A stretch of DNA of 64,000 nucleotides from an uncultured bacterium (lineage in GTDB: Bacteria; Cyanobacteriota; Vampirovibrionia; Gastranaerophilales; Gastranaerophilaceae): the NCBI GenBank assembly GCA_902788345.1, contig CADAJP010000003.1, positions 53,570 through 117,569 of the forward strand. Direction: 5' to 3'. The notes below the pieces were generated by a model. The model was given only the letters and a program-made list of their open reading frames with translations, ran no database searches and was not told the origin of the DNA. This document shows positions 19,501-28,416 of the stretch, one piece after another. A program made the position numbers and the translations under genes. Position 1 is the first letter of the stretch. Each line of letters starts with the position of its first letter.

Positions 19501-19919
19501 GTATCACCTATTTTTATTTTCAAACTGTTTTTTTTGAAAAAATCTTCATTCGGGAATTTTTCCAATAATGCTTTAACGGGACAAATTACAATATCAGGTT
19601 TTTTGTTCAATATTTCAATTTGTTTTGCGTAATTGTACAGATTTAAAGGAACCGCTTCGTACATTGAAACATCTTGAAACGGAATGATTTCTGATTTTAA
19701 ATCAAAAATTGTATTCAAATCGCTTTGGTATTTTATTGCACTTTCTTCTGTTGAAGTAATAAATAAAACTTTTTTCTTTGCGTAAGTTTTAATTTTTGAT
19801 AATAAAAACAATCTTAAAAACGCAGTCAAACCTGTGACGGAAAAGGTTAAATTGTCTTTAATTTTCTGTCTGAATCTCTCATAAGGATATGGAATATTAT
19901 CTTCATTAATTTTAAGCAT
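16545..19919 (-). CDS. mfd: Transcription-repair coupling factor
   Basis: Mfd removes RNA polymerase stalled at DNA lesions and recruits UvrA. The product (1,124 residues from ATG 19919) has a UvrB-like N-terminal module (from about residue 15), a CarD-like polymerase-interacting domain near 450-520 (FVVHTIHGLGIYKGL), and a RecG-type translocase with Walker A GDVGFGKTE near 600 and the DEEH box near 699. SATPIPRTL and the C-terminal TRCF domain complete it. An ATG at 19958 is also in frame, but a TATAAT at 19934-19929 points to the later start. Length is normal for the family. Confidence 0.95.
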   Translation of the reverse strand: MLKINEDNIPYPYERFRQKIKDNLTFSVTGLTAFLRLFLLSKIKTYAKKKVLFITSTEESAIKYQSDLNTIFDLKSEIIPFQDVSMYEAVPLNLYNYAKQIEILNKKPDIVICPVKALLEKFPNEDFFKKNSLKIKIGDTLELSKFSKKLVDLGYKKETMVNDVCEFSIRGDIADVFSLNSNPVRIELWGDDVVDIRYFNNETQKSVEKTKETTITPVYKFITAGQEDVVKQLQENNEEEITEDNYFEGIEIYQNYFNKNLVGILDYLKDYTIVLDESTEIFSKYEMLDEDCNKRLAENIKNNLIKSIEGKNHFSYEEFIRQISYFQKIGFNNFIDGEMLDLIEFNAQPLRNFEANLDDLSNYIKNHNDYKIIIATDYPDRVNEILSEKDIYNIEFSDSLICGGCILEDFKTILITDREMFNKRPKKVTSSKKSSYKEKAEFIENINDIKPGEFVVHTIHGLGIYKGLSKQKIDGQLKDYLTIEYANKDKLHIPAEQINLLCRYRGSGNSLPKLSKMGGRDWENTKTKVKKAVETVAYDLLRLYARRKMQQGIAFLPDNAWQVEMEEAFEYIETPDQLKSINEVKQDMENSRPMDRLICGDVGFGKTEVAMRAIFKAVTSGKQAAVIVPTTILALQHFQTMNERFKPFGVKVELLSRFRSPKEQKETIKHLATGECDVVVGTHRLLQDGIVFKDLGMLVIDEEHRFGVRHKEKLKQLRENIDILSMSATPIPRTLYMSLSGIKDISLINTPPKNRLPIKTYVGEWNEQMVRNAINHEIDREGQVFYLYNRVETILEMKTLLQRIVPNARIAVGHGQMDEKQLEEVIVDFENHEYDILLATTIIENGIDIPNANTIIIHDSDRFGLAQLYQLRGRVGRCEKQAYCYCFYSKRKELTKDASDRLKAIKEFTTLGSGYQIAMRDVEIRGVGNILGTKQHGHMVNVGFDTYCDLLEETVRELQGEKIDKINPTIVDINVTAYIPDEWVGSSEQKMIEYKRLADVKSSAELDYIVEEWKDRFSKPPESVDNLIKLIRLRLSATEIRINIIREAGNTVRIYTPYSQAEWNLVAKILPPNLLRKIKFTLAPKTCTDGKSILIVNTSYVNFDELFNILNDLFYNIHKVSYEY

Positions 19920-19928
19920 CTTAAGTGT

Positions 19929-19934
19929 ATTATA
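19929..19934 (-). promoter_or_regulatory. -10 element of mfd
   Basis: TATAAT on the minus strand, 9 nt before ATG 19919. The -35 region (TGTATA, 17-bp spacing) is weak. Transcription would begin at or just before the start codon. Confidence 0.4.
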
Positions 19935-20017
19935 CCATATAAGGGTTGGAATATACATCTCAATATTTGTATAAATTTAAGTATTTTTTGGCAAATGTTA
20001 ATTTTTTGTTTATTTTT

Positions 20018-20046
20018 TTAAGAATTAAAAAAAAGGGTGTTATAAC
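20018..20046 (+). promoter_or_regulatory. Probable dnaK promoter
   Basis: TTAAGA at 20018-20023 and TATAAC at 20041-20046 with a 17-bp spacer. No CIRCE-like inverted repeat is visible in the dnaK leader. Confidence 0.5.
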
Positions 20047-20070
20047 TTAATTATAGAGAATAGTGAATAA

Positions 20071-21936
<1,866 letters not shown>

Positions 21937-21959
21937 TTAAAATTTTTCCGGCATAATAT

Positions 21960-21994
21960 AAGACGGGGCATAATTTATACCCCGTCTTTTTTTA
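21960..21994 (+). terminator. Rho-independent terminator after dnaK
   Basis: A 9-bp GC-rich stem (21960-21968 with 21980-21988) is followed by a run of T. Confidence 0.92.
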
Positions 21995-22005
21995 TGTATA
22001 ATTAC

Positions 22006-22896
22006 TTATTTTTTAATTTCTGCAGGTTTTGCAATTTTATCACGAACCAAATTGCCAAGATATGCGCCAAAACCCATTGACAGAGCTGTTGCAATGTATG
22101 ATGCTGCACCAATTTTGTTTGAATTTACAACTTTTTTATATAATTCAGGGCTTAAAAGGGTTTTAGCTATTTTATTTCCTCTTTGTGTTGCTTTAAGTTC
22201 TTCGGCGATAATTGGAACCATAGATATAAATGTAAGTTTGCCGATATTGTTTTTAACAAAATCTGTTGTTTTATCTAAGATATTTTTTGGTTCTTCTCCT
22301 GGAGCTTTTTTGCGTTTTGCAATTGCAACAACAGGTAATATTGCACTTGTGAGTGCGGCAGGCATTCTGACTTTTTGCGTGCTTTTCCAGAAAGCACTAT
22401 TATTGAAATTGATTGCATGACCTAATTCATGGAAAAATGCTGTTCCCATTTTGTTAGTATTTACATGAATGGTATTTGTCTTATTGTCAAAGCCTGCATT
22501 ATAACCTTGTTCTATAAGTTTTATCATTAGATCATTTATAATTTTTCCCGGTTTTTTCAATATTTCTTTAGGTTCTTTTTGCTGAAGTTCTGCTAAATAA
22601 TTCAGAATAACATTATCATAGCTTAATTGTTCTTTAGGATTATATACTGTTAATTTTAATCCTTTTTTTGATAAATCACTTTTTTGAAAAGCATCAGTAA
22701 TTGCTTTATTGAGGATATTTTTATCTGCGGAATTATTTATGCGCCACATTGAATCAATAATTTTGTCTGACATAAGTAATGAAACCGGTGCAATTGCTGC
22801 ACTTTGTACCAGAGTACCCGTATATATTGCCGCCACAGATTTCTTTTTCGATGGGGTTTGATAACTTTTGTTGTCATTTGTTTGTATAATTTTCAT
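22006..22896 (-). CDS. Unknown membrane protein with a zincin-like HELGH motif
   Basis: The 296-residue protein starts at ATG 22896, preceded by AAAGGA; an upstream ATG at 22950 has no such site. HELGH at residues 156-160 is the zinc-binding motif of many metallopeptidases. About 72 residues later comes EELKATQRG, which could supply the third ligand as in M48-like enzymes. Hydrophobic segments lie near 23-42, 180-193, 222-231 and 264-282. I do not recognise the family and no substrate can be named. Convergent with dnaK, divergent from kdsA. Confidence 0.7.
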   Translation of the reverse strand: MKIIQTNDNKSYQTPSKKKSVAAIYTGTLVQSAAIAPVSLLMSDKIIDSMWRINNSADKNILNKAITDAFQKSDLSKKGLKLTVYNPKEQLSYDNVILNYLAELQQKEPKEILKKPGKIINDLMIKLIEQGYNAGFDNKTNTIHVNTNKMGTAFFHELGHAINFNNSAFWKSTQKVRMPAALTSAILPVVAIAKRKKAPGEEPKNILDKTTDFVKNNIGKLTFISMVPIIAEELKATQRGNKIAKTLLSPELYKKVVNSNKIGAASYIATALSMGFGAYLGNLVRDKIAKPAEIKK

Positions 22897-22962
22897 GTTG
22901 ACATTTCCTTTTTTCCCATTGTAAAACATAAACAATTTATTTTTTGCCAAATTTTAATAATC

Positions 22963-22991
22963 TTGTATTTGCAGTTGTTTTTTTATATAAT
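22963..22991 (+). promoter_or_regulatory. Promoter of the kdsA operon, likely giving a leaderless mRNA
   Basis: TTGTAT at 22963-22968, 17-bp spacer, TATAAT at 22986-22991. The kdsA ATG is only 6 nt beyond the -10, about where transcription should begin, and no ribosome binding site is present. Confidence 0.6.
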
Positions 22992-22997
22992 TTGAAT

Positions 22998-23825
22998 ATG
23001 AGTAAACACAAGATAAAATTAAGGGATTTTGAAATAGGCGGGGATAAATTAACAATTCTCGCAGGACCATGTGCAATTGAAAATCAGGAAATTCTCGATA
23101 AAACTGCTCAAGGTTTAAAAGAAATAACTCAAAAGCTTGGTATAAATTTTGTATTCAAATCATCTTTTGATAAGGCAAATCGTTCATCTTTGGATTCATA
23201 CAGAGGGCCGGGGATGAAAAAGGGTTTGCAGATGCTTGCTTCTGTTAAGGAAAAATATGATGTGCCTATAGTAACGGATATTCATACACCCGATCAGGCT
23301 GGTGCTGTAGCAGAAGTTGCTGATATTATTCAAATCCCTGCTTTTTTGTGCAGGCAGACAGATTTGCTTGTAGAAGCAGGAAAGACAGGAAAAATTATAA
23401 ACATTAAAAAAGGTCAATTTCTTGCACCGGAACAAATGAAATCGCTAATCAAAAAAGTAGAGGAGTCCGGCAATAAGAATATTCTTGTTACAGACAGAGG
23501 AACTACTTTTGGGTATAACAATTTGGTTGTGGATTTCCGCGGAATACCGATTATGAATGAATTTGGCTACCCTGTTGTGTTTGATGCAACTCACAGCGTT
23601 CAGCTTCCGGGTGCAAACGGTACAAGTTCAGGCGGAGACAGAAGATTTGTTCCGACCCTTGCAAAATCAGCGATGGCCGCTGGGGCAGATGTTCTGTTTT
23701 TTGAAATTCATCCGGAACCTGACAAGGCGCTTTGTGACGGTGCTAATATGATTGCTCTTGATAAAGCCGAAGAATTATTTGATATTTGCAATAAGATATT
23801 CAAACTTGTAAGAGGTCTGAATTAA
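22998..23825 (+). CDS. kdsA: 3-deoxy-8-phosphooctulonate (Kdo-8-P) synthase
   Basis: The 275-residue TIM-barrel aldolase condenses phosphoenolpyruvate with arabinose-5-P to give Kdo-8-P for lipopolysaccharide. It has LAGPCAIEN with Cys25, FKSSFDKANRSS, TDRGTTFGYNNLVVDFR and FDATHSVQLPG. A Cys at position 25, rather than the Asn of the E. coli enzyme, is the mark of the metal-dependent class. Start 22998 is chosen from the promoter position and family length; the ATG at 22944 would add 18 unrelated residues. It leads a kdsA-MBL-pheS-rseP run. Confidence 0.95.
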   Translation: MSKHKIKLRDFEIGGDKLTILAGPCAIENQEILDKTAQGLKEITQKLGINFVFKSSFDKANRSSLDSYRGPGMKKGLQMLASVKEKYDVPIVTDIHTPDQAGAVAEVADIIQIPAFLCRQTDLLVEAGKTGKIINIKKGQFLAPEQMKSLIKKVEESGNKNILVTDRGTTFGYNNLVVDFRGIPIMNEFGYPVVFDATHSVQLPGANGTSSGGDRRFVPTLAKSAMAAGADVLFFEIHPEPDKALCDGANMIALDKAEELFDICNKIFKLVRGLN

Positions 23826-23826
23826 A

Positions 23827-24456
23827 ATGATTTTAAAAACTTTTATAAAAGGACCTATTGATGCTAATAATTATCTTTTGATAGATGAAAGTTCCAATGA
23901 TGCAATACTTATAGATTGCTCAAGTCCCGATGATGATTATATAGAAGAAATCAATAAACTGAATGTAAATCTGAAAATGATTCTTTTAACTCATGGACAT
24001 TTTGATCATATTTTGGGTTGTAATAAATTTAAGGAAGCCTTTGGATGTGATATATATGTTCATGAGGATGATTTAAAACAAATAAAATATGCTCCTGAAA
24101 TGACTATGATGCTTGGAGGAATCAGGATTCCTGAGGTTACAAGTGTTAATAAAACCGTCAAAGACGGGGATGTATTTAAAATCGGAGATATTGAACTAAA
24201 AGCAATAAATACTCCCGGACATACCGAAGGTGGTATGTGTTATCTGACAAATGACGGAATATTATTTTCAGGTGATACAATGTTTCATGGAAGTGTCGGC
24301 AGAACGGATTTTTTAGGCGGCGATTTTGATGCAATAAAGCACAGCGTAAAAGAAATATTATTTAATCTGCCGGAAGAAACCGTTGTATATAGCGGGCACG
24401 GCGGAAAAACAACAATTAAATTTGAAAAAAAATTCAATGAAATAAATAATATGTAA
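23827..24456 (+). CDS. MBL-fold metallo-hydrolase (glyoxalase II-like)
   Basis: The 209-residue protein has the metal motif THGHFDH (His56, His58, Asp60, His61), a later NTPGHTEGGMCYL, an FSGDTMFHGSVGR segment with the bridging Asp, and a C-terminal SGHGGKTT. This is the small glyoxalase-II-like branch that hydrolyses thioesters such as hydroxyacylglutathione; here the thiol partner is unknown. It begins one base after the kdsA stop, so the two are co-translated. Confidence 0.87.
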   Translation: MILKTFIKGPIDANNYLLIDESSNDAILIDCSSPDDDYIEEINKLNVNLKMILLTHGHFDHILGCNKFKEAFGCDIYVHEDDLKQIKYAPEMTMMLGGIRIPEVTSVNKTVKDGDVFKIGDIELKAINTPGHTEGGMCYLTNDGILFSGDTMFHGSVGRTDFLGGDFDAIKHSVKEILFNLPEETVVYSGHGGKTTIKFEKKFNEINNM

Positions 24457-24479
24457 AATCTTATAAAAAGGAAATAAAT

Positions 24480-25517
24480 ATGAAAGAACAATTGGAAAAA
24501 ATTTATTCAAGTGCAGCAGCAGATATAGAAAATGCAGCAAGTGTAAAGGATTTGGAAGAAATCAAAAATAAATATCTGAGCCGTAAGGGTGAATTTAATG
24601 AAATAAAAAAAGGTTTAAAAGACTTATCAATAGAGGATAAAAAGATTGTTGGTTCCCTTGCTAATGAGATAACTCAAAAACTTGAACAATCAATATCAGA
24701 TAAATTCAAGCTTTTTTATGAAAAAGAGCTGAATGAAAAATTACAAAAAGAGCGTATAGATGTTACAATGCCGGGACAATTTATTCCTAAAGGACACGCG
24801 CATCTTCTAACTTCTACGACCGAAGAAATTTGTTCTATTTTCCAAAGTCTTGGCTTTAGTGTGATAACAGATGAACTTGCACCGGAAGTTGAAACAGAGT
24901 ATTACAATTTTGATATGCTTAATGTCCCGAAAGATCACCCTGCTCGTGATGTTCAGGATACATTTTTTACAAATATTGCACCGAATGTCGTGTTAAGAAG
25001 CCAGACTTCAGGTGCTCAAATTCACGCAATGGAAATTAAAAAACCGCCTGTAAGAATAGTTGCACCGGGCAGAGTTTACAGAAATGAAAATATTAATTCA
25101 AGAAAAAATAATTTCTTTCACCAAATAGAAGGCTTATATGTTGATAAGGGTATTACTTTTGGTGATTTAAAAGGTGTTTTAAACGAATTTATAAGAATTT
25201 ATTTCGGAGAAAGCAGACCGACAAGATTTCGCAGCAGTTTCTTCCCGTTTACAGAACCGTCTGCCGAAATAGATGTTCAGTGCATTATGTGTCAGGGAAA
25301 AGGCTGTCGTACCTGTTCCGGTACAGGCTGGCTTGAAATTCTTGGTGCAGGCATGGTTGACCCTAATGTATTGAAAGGTGTTGGTATTGATCCTGATGTA
25401 TATTCAGGTTTTGCTTTCGGAATGGGTGTTGAACGACTTGCAATGCTTAAATATGCGGTAGATGATATCAGATTATTCTTTAATAATGATGTAAGATTTT
25501 CACAGCAGTTTAAATAA
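24480..25517 (+). CDS. pheS: Phenylalanyl-tRNA synthetase alpha subunit
   Basis: The 345-residue class II synthetase subunit has an N-terminal coiled coil (residues 1-85) that binds tRNA, motif 2 around GRVYRNENINSRKNNFFHQ and motif 3 GFAFGMGVERLAMLKY. A Cys-rich CxxCxGKGCxxC loop is usual for bacterial PheS. The partner subunit gene pheT is not adjacent; a split pheS/pheT arrangement is known in cyanobacteria and some other groups. AAAAGGAAATAAAT precedes the ATG. Confidence 0.97.
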   Translation: MKEQLEKIYSSAAADIENAASVKDLEEIKNKYLSRKGEFNEIKKGLKDLSIEDKKIVGSLANEITQKLEQSISDKFKLFYEKELNEKLQKERIDVTMPGQFIPKGHAHLLTSTTEEICSIFQSLGFSVITDELAPEVETEYYNFDMLNVPKDHPARDVQDTFFTNIAPNVVLRSQTSGAQIHAMEIKKPPVRIVAPGRVYRNENINSRKNNFFHQIEGLYVDKGITFGDLKGVLNEFIRIYFGESRPTRFRSSFFPFTEPSAEIDVQCIMCQGKGCRTCSGTGWLEILGAGMVDPNVLKGVGIDPDVYSGFAFGMGVERLAMLKYAVDDIRLFFNNDVRFSQQFK

Positions 25518-25520
25518 AAA

Positions 25521-25652
25521 GAAAATAAGGGATTAAGGAAATAGAGGAATAAGTTCTTTACAAAATAAGTTCAAGCAGGATAAATAAAATTTTATAAAAT
25601 AATAAAATCAAATATCAAAATGAACTTTTTCCGGTATTTCCCTACTCGTTTC
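25521..25652. repeat. Intergenic GGAATAAGTTC inverted repeat, copy 3 (pheS-rseP spacer)
   Basis: The left arm (25521-25556) ends in GGAATAAGTTC. The right arm (25622-25652) begins GAAC and is an imperfect reverse complement. It shares 16 identical bases with copy 1. It fills the spacer and ends just before the rseP ribosome binding site, the same placement as the copy before tsf. Confidence 0.6.
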
Positions 25653-25667
25653 AAAAGGAGAGATTTA

Positions 25668-27038
25668 ATGTCAATAATCATAATGATTTTGTTACTCAGT
25701 TTTTTAATATTGGTGCATGAGGCAGGTCATTTTCTATGTGCCAAAGCACTGGGGTTTAAAGTAAGTAAATTCGGTTTTGGTTTACCTATTGGTCCTACTT
25801 TGTGGAGTAAAAAAATCGGTGATGTTGAAGTCCTTGTGCATGCTTGCCTTTTGGGTGGTTATGTAGGTTTTCCTGATGACGAAAAAGATTCAGGAATACA
25901 AATTCCGGAAGAAGATAAATTTATAAATTATCCTGTGTGGAAAAGAATGATTGTTATAAGTGCCGGAGTGGTTGCTAATATAATTATTGCAATTCTTCTT
26001 GTAATGTTTACGGCTGCTGTTTGGGGAAAATTACCGTCAGGAAATTATAAAATATTTGTAAATAATATAGTTGCTTCAAAAACCGCATCTATATGGAATA
26101 GCGGATTACAAAAAGGTGACAGAATTTTAAAAATCAACGGTTCTGATATTACCAATACATACGCAATTACGTTGTTTGCCAAAAACAGTGCCGAAAATGA
26201 CGGTAAAATAAATTCTGATTTTGCTCAGCAAAACCTTAAAAAATTGAGACAGTTAAACCCTGATTTGCCGGTTGAAGAAGTTATACCTGCAAAAACCGTA
26301 ATTAAATTACCTCAAAAGCAGGATGAACCTGCTATAACTATCGGTAAAGAAGCATTAAAGGGTTATACAATATACAAAAATGAAGAAATATCCGTTTCAG
26401 GTGAGCAGGCAAAAATAAGGGATAATATAAAGGCTGAAGACAATAGTTATATTTCAGAGGGTAATATTACTCTCAAAGATGTTGCCAACGCCCTGTCAGA
26501 CGGTATAAAACCGGTTAATCTAACAGTATTGAGGGATGGCAAAGAGATTGATTTAAAGCCGATTTATCCTAATAAAAAAGGTTTAATGGGTATTGAAATG
26601 GAAGCAAGACAGGAGCTCATAAAGACCAAAAATCCTGTCGCTATAATAAAAGGCAGTTTATCATATCTTTGGGAACAGTCATATATGCTGGTTTACGGTT
26701 TGTGGCAGTTATTTACCGGAAAAATTCCTGTAAAAGAGTTACATGGCATAGTTGTTATAGCAAAAATCGGCGGAGATGTTATTCAAAACAGCGGAATATT
26801 TTCCGGATTGCTTTTGACTGCAATGATTTCGCTAGATCTTGCACTTGTGAATTTTCTGCCAATTCCTGCATTGGATGGCGGACATTTTATGTTTTTACTA
26901 ATAGAAAAATTGAGAGGTAAACCATTAAATCAGGAAACTATAGACAAAATAAGTAATATTTTCTTCTTATTACTTATAATTCTGATGATTTTAATTGTAT
27001 TTAATGATATATACGCACTTGTTATGCACAAGTTGTAA
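25668..27038 (+). CDS. rseP: RIP-type site-2 metalloprotease RseP
   Basis: The 456-residue inner-membrane protease has HEAGH at residues 17-21 in the first membrane helix and the ALDGGH motif near residue 402 in a late helix; together they form the zinc site. Between them lies a long periplasmic region with a PDZ-like segment (around 146-165) and a second (NLTVLRDGKEIDLKP near 300). RseP cleaves anti-sigma factors and signal-peptide remnants. ATG 25668 has AAAAGGAG 7 nt upstream; the ATG at 25620 would add 16 residues from the repeat arm and is rejected. Confidence 0.93.
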   Translation: MSIIIMILLLSFLILVHEAGHFLCAKALGFKVSKFGFGLPIGPTLWSKKIGDVEVLVHACLLGGYVGFPDDEKDSGIQIPEEDKFINYPVWKRMIVISAGVVANIIIAILLVMFTAAVWGKLPSGNYKIFVNNIVASKTASIWNSGLQKGDRILKINGSDITNTYAITLFAKNSAENDGKINSDFAQQNLKKLRQLNPDLPVEEVIPAKTVIKLPQKQDEPAITIGKEALKGYTIYKNEEISVSGEQAKIRDNIKAEDNSYISEGNITLKDVANALSDGIKPVNLTVLRDGKEIDLKPIYPNKKGLMGIEMEARQELIKTKNPVAIIKGSLSYLWEQSYMLVYGLWQLFTGKIPVKELHGIVVIAKIGGDVIQNSGIFSGLLLTAMISLDLALVNFLPIPALDGGHFMFLLIEKLRGKPLNQETIDKISNIFFLLLIILMILIVFNDIYALVMHKL

Positions 27039-27128
27039 TCACCGACCTGTAATAAAAAATTCAAAATAAAAATATGACTTGAAAAGAGATTATGTTTTGT
27101 ATATTATAGGTGTGTGATAATAGTATAT

Positions 27129-27198
<70 letters not shown>

Positions 27199-27202
<4 letters not shown>

Positions 27203-27240
27203 ATAAAACAGGTAGGGTTAACCCTACCTGTTTTATTACG
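27199..27240 (+). terminator. 42-bp perfect palindrome overlapping the tRNA-Arg 3' end
   Basis: Positions 27199-27240 are an exact self-complementary palindrome whose left end is the last four bases of the tRNA gene. The right arm contains a TTTTATTA stretch, so it can act as a bidirectional terminator. The tRNA acceptor strand is part of the stem. Confidence 0.75.
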
Positions 27241-27251
27241 TTAGGAAGTAT

Positions 27252-27285
27252 GAGAAACTCCAAATCGGAGTTCGGCGGATTTTGA
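27252..27285 (+). repeat. Post-tRNA sequence shared with the tRNA-Ile locus
   Basis: GAGAAAC followed by a variable 12 nt or so and GTTCGGCGGATTT recurs at 50464-50495 beyond tRNA-Ile, at a similar distance from the terminator hairpin. The rest of 27286-27502 shows no open frame I can support, only a small hairpin near 27436-27452. Confidence 0.5.
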
Positions 27286-27581
27286 CGATAGTGAAGTGAG
27301 CGGTAAATTTGAAAATAAAAAGTTTGCGAAAGTATCAAGCTTTTCGCAGGAATATGAGCAAACTTTTTTATGAGAATGAAATAATAACTAAAGCGAACGT
27401 AACTATCTTGGTGAAAGGTTTGATGAAGCGACTGTTTATGCGTTTAGCATAAACAAAGCGGAATACAAAAACCTTGAACTGTCAATAATCCAAGACGGTA
27501 AGTTGCGAGCAACTCAAGACAATCTCTTCGGGTATAAGCATTGTCAGGCGATGCCTGACCTACAAGCTATTCTTCTTTAGC

Positions 27582-27611
27582 TTATAGGTCGGGTTTTAAC
27601 CCGACAAAAAC
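27582..27611 (+). repeat. REP-like hairpin, left arm of the RAYT inverted repeat
   Basis: A 30-bp arm containing the palindrome GTCGGGTTTTAACCCGAC. It is the exact reverse complement of 28198-28227. Confidence 0.85.
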
Positions 27612-27661
27612 GATTGTTACATAAATAGCGTATGAACAAAAATTTATTGTATAATAAAAGT

Positions 27662-28189
27662 ATGAATTATAAGCGATTTTTTATACCGAATTCTATGGTT
27701 TTTATAACGGTTGTTACATATAATCGAAAAGATTTCCTTTTAGATTATATTGATTTAATAAAACATTCTTTGAAATATACAAAAACAAAAATTTCTTTTA
27801 AAATTGAAGCTATTGCAATTTTAAAAGATCATATTCATTTTATTTTACAACCTGAAAACATTACTGATTATCCTAATATAATTAAATATTTTAAAACATA
27901 TTTTTCTCGTAATATTAATATTGATAATTCAGATTTGACAGAAGGTAAAAAATATAAAAAAGAAAAAGGTGTTTGGCAGAGCAGATATTGGGCTCATATT
28001 ATTTTGGATGAAAATGATTTAAATAAACACATTGATTATATTCGTTATAATCCAATGAAACATTATAAGATTGCACCAAAGGATTGGGAATATTCATCAT
28101 TTATGAAATATGTAAATAACAAATTATATGATATAAATTGGTGTAATTTTGAGGATAAATACAAAATTTTAGAGTTAGATTTAGAATAA
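27662..28189 (+). CDS. REP-associated tyrosine transposase (Y1_Tnp, RAYT)
   Basis: The 175-residue HUH/Y1 single-strand nuclease has HIH at residues 57-59 (metal site) and a C-terminal HIDYIRYNPMKHY segment with the candidate catalytic tyrosine (Tyr126 or Tyr129). RAYTs cut single-stranded REP hairpins, and this one lies between such hairpins. Start 27662 (MNYKRFF) fits the family N-terminus; ATG 27632 would add ten residues. A TATAAT at 27650-27655 lies 6 nt upstream, so the transcript may be leaderless. Confidence 0.9.
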   Translation: MNYKRFFIPNSMVFITVVTYNRKDFLLDYIDLIKHSLKYTKTKISFKIEAIAILKDHIHFILQPENITDYPNIIKYFKTYFSRNINIDNSDLTEGKKYKKEKGVWQSRYWAHIILDENDLNKHIDYIRYNPMKHYKIAPKDWEYSSFMKYVNNKLYDINWCNFEDKYKILELDLE

Positions 28190-28197
28190 TTAATAAG

Positions 28198-28227
28198 GTT
28201 TTTGTCGGGTTAAAACCCGACCTATAA
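28198..28227 (-). repeat. REP-like hairpin, right arm of the RAYT inverted repeat
   Basis: Exact reverse complement of 27582-27611, starting 9 bp after the RAYT stop codon. Confidence 0.85.
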
Positions 28228-28293
28228 TTAAGATAGTCTGAAAGCCACTAAAAGCAAAATGCGGAACGCCGTTTATTGCGAGCAACTCAAGAC

Positions 28294-28309
28294 AATCTCT
28301 TCGGGCGTA
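28294..28309 (+). repeat. 16-bp copy of the tRNA-Arg 3' end
   Basis: AATCTCTTCGGGCGTA here is identical to 27187-27202, the last 16 bases of the tRNA-Arg gene. A 12-base copy, AATCTCTTCGGG, is at 27521-27532. This is the pattern left by integration at a tRNA 3' end. The gap from here to 28416 holds nothing else that I can name. Confidence 0.65.
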
Positions 28310-28416
28310 CCAGACGTGACATGCACAAGCTTGTAGGGATTTGACAATAGAAAACCAAAATATATCGGTAGATTGAAGTTTACCCTAATCACTGCCATAA
28401 TATTTGCAAAACCATT

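Larger units (their letters stand above)
27503..28305 (+). mobile_element. RAYT element bounded by 30-bp perfect direct repeats
   Basis: An identical 30-bp sequence lies at 27503-27532 and 28276-28305. Inside it is a 30-bp perfect inverted repeat pair, 27582-27611 and 28198-28227, each arm holding an internal GTCGGGTT/AACCCGAC hairpin, and between those the RAYT transposase gene. Additional REP-like hairpins occur at 27543-27559 and 27558-27590. The 3' end of the direct repeat resembles the end of tRNA-Arg. Confidence 0.7.

Noticed and set aside
25620..25667. Upstream start for rseP
   Set aside because: It would translate the inverted-repeat arm; AAAAGGAG sits before the later ATG and HExxH is normally close to the N-terminus.
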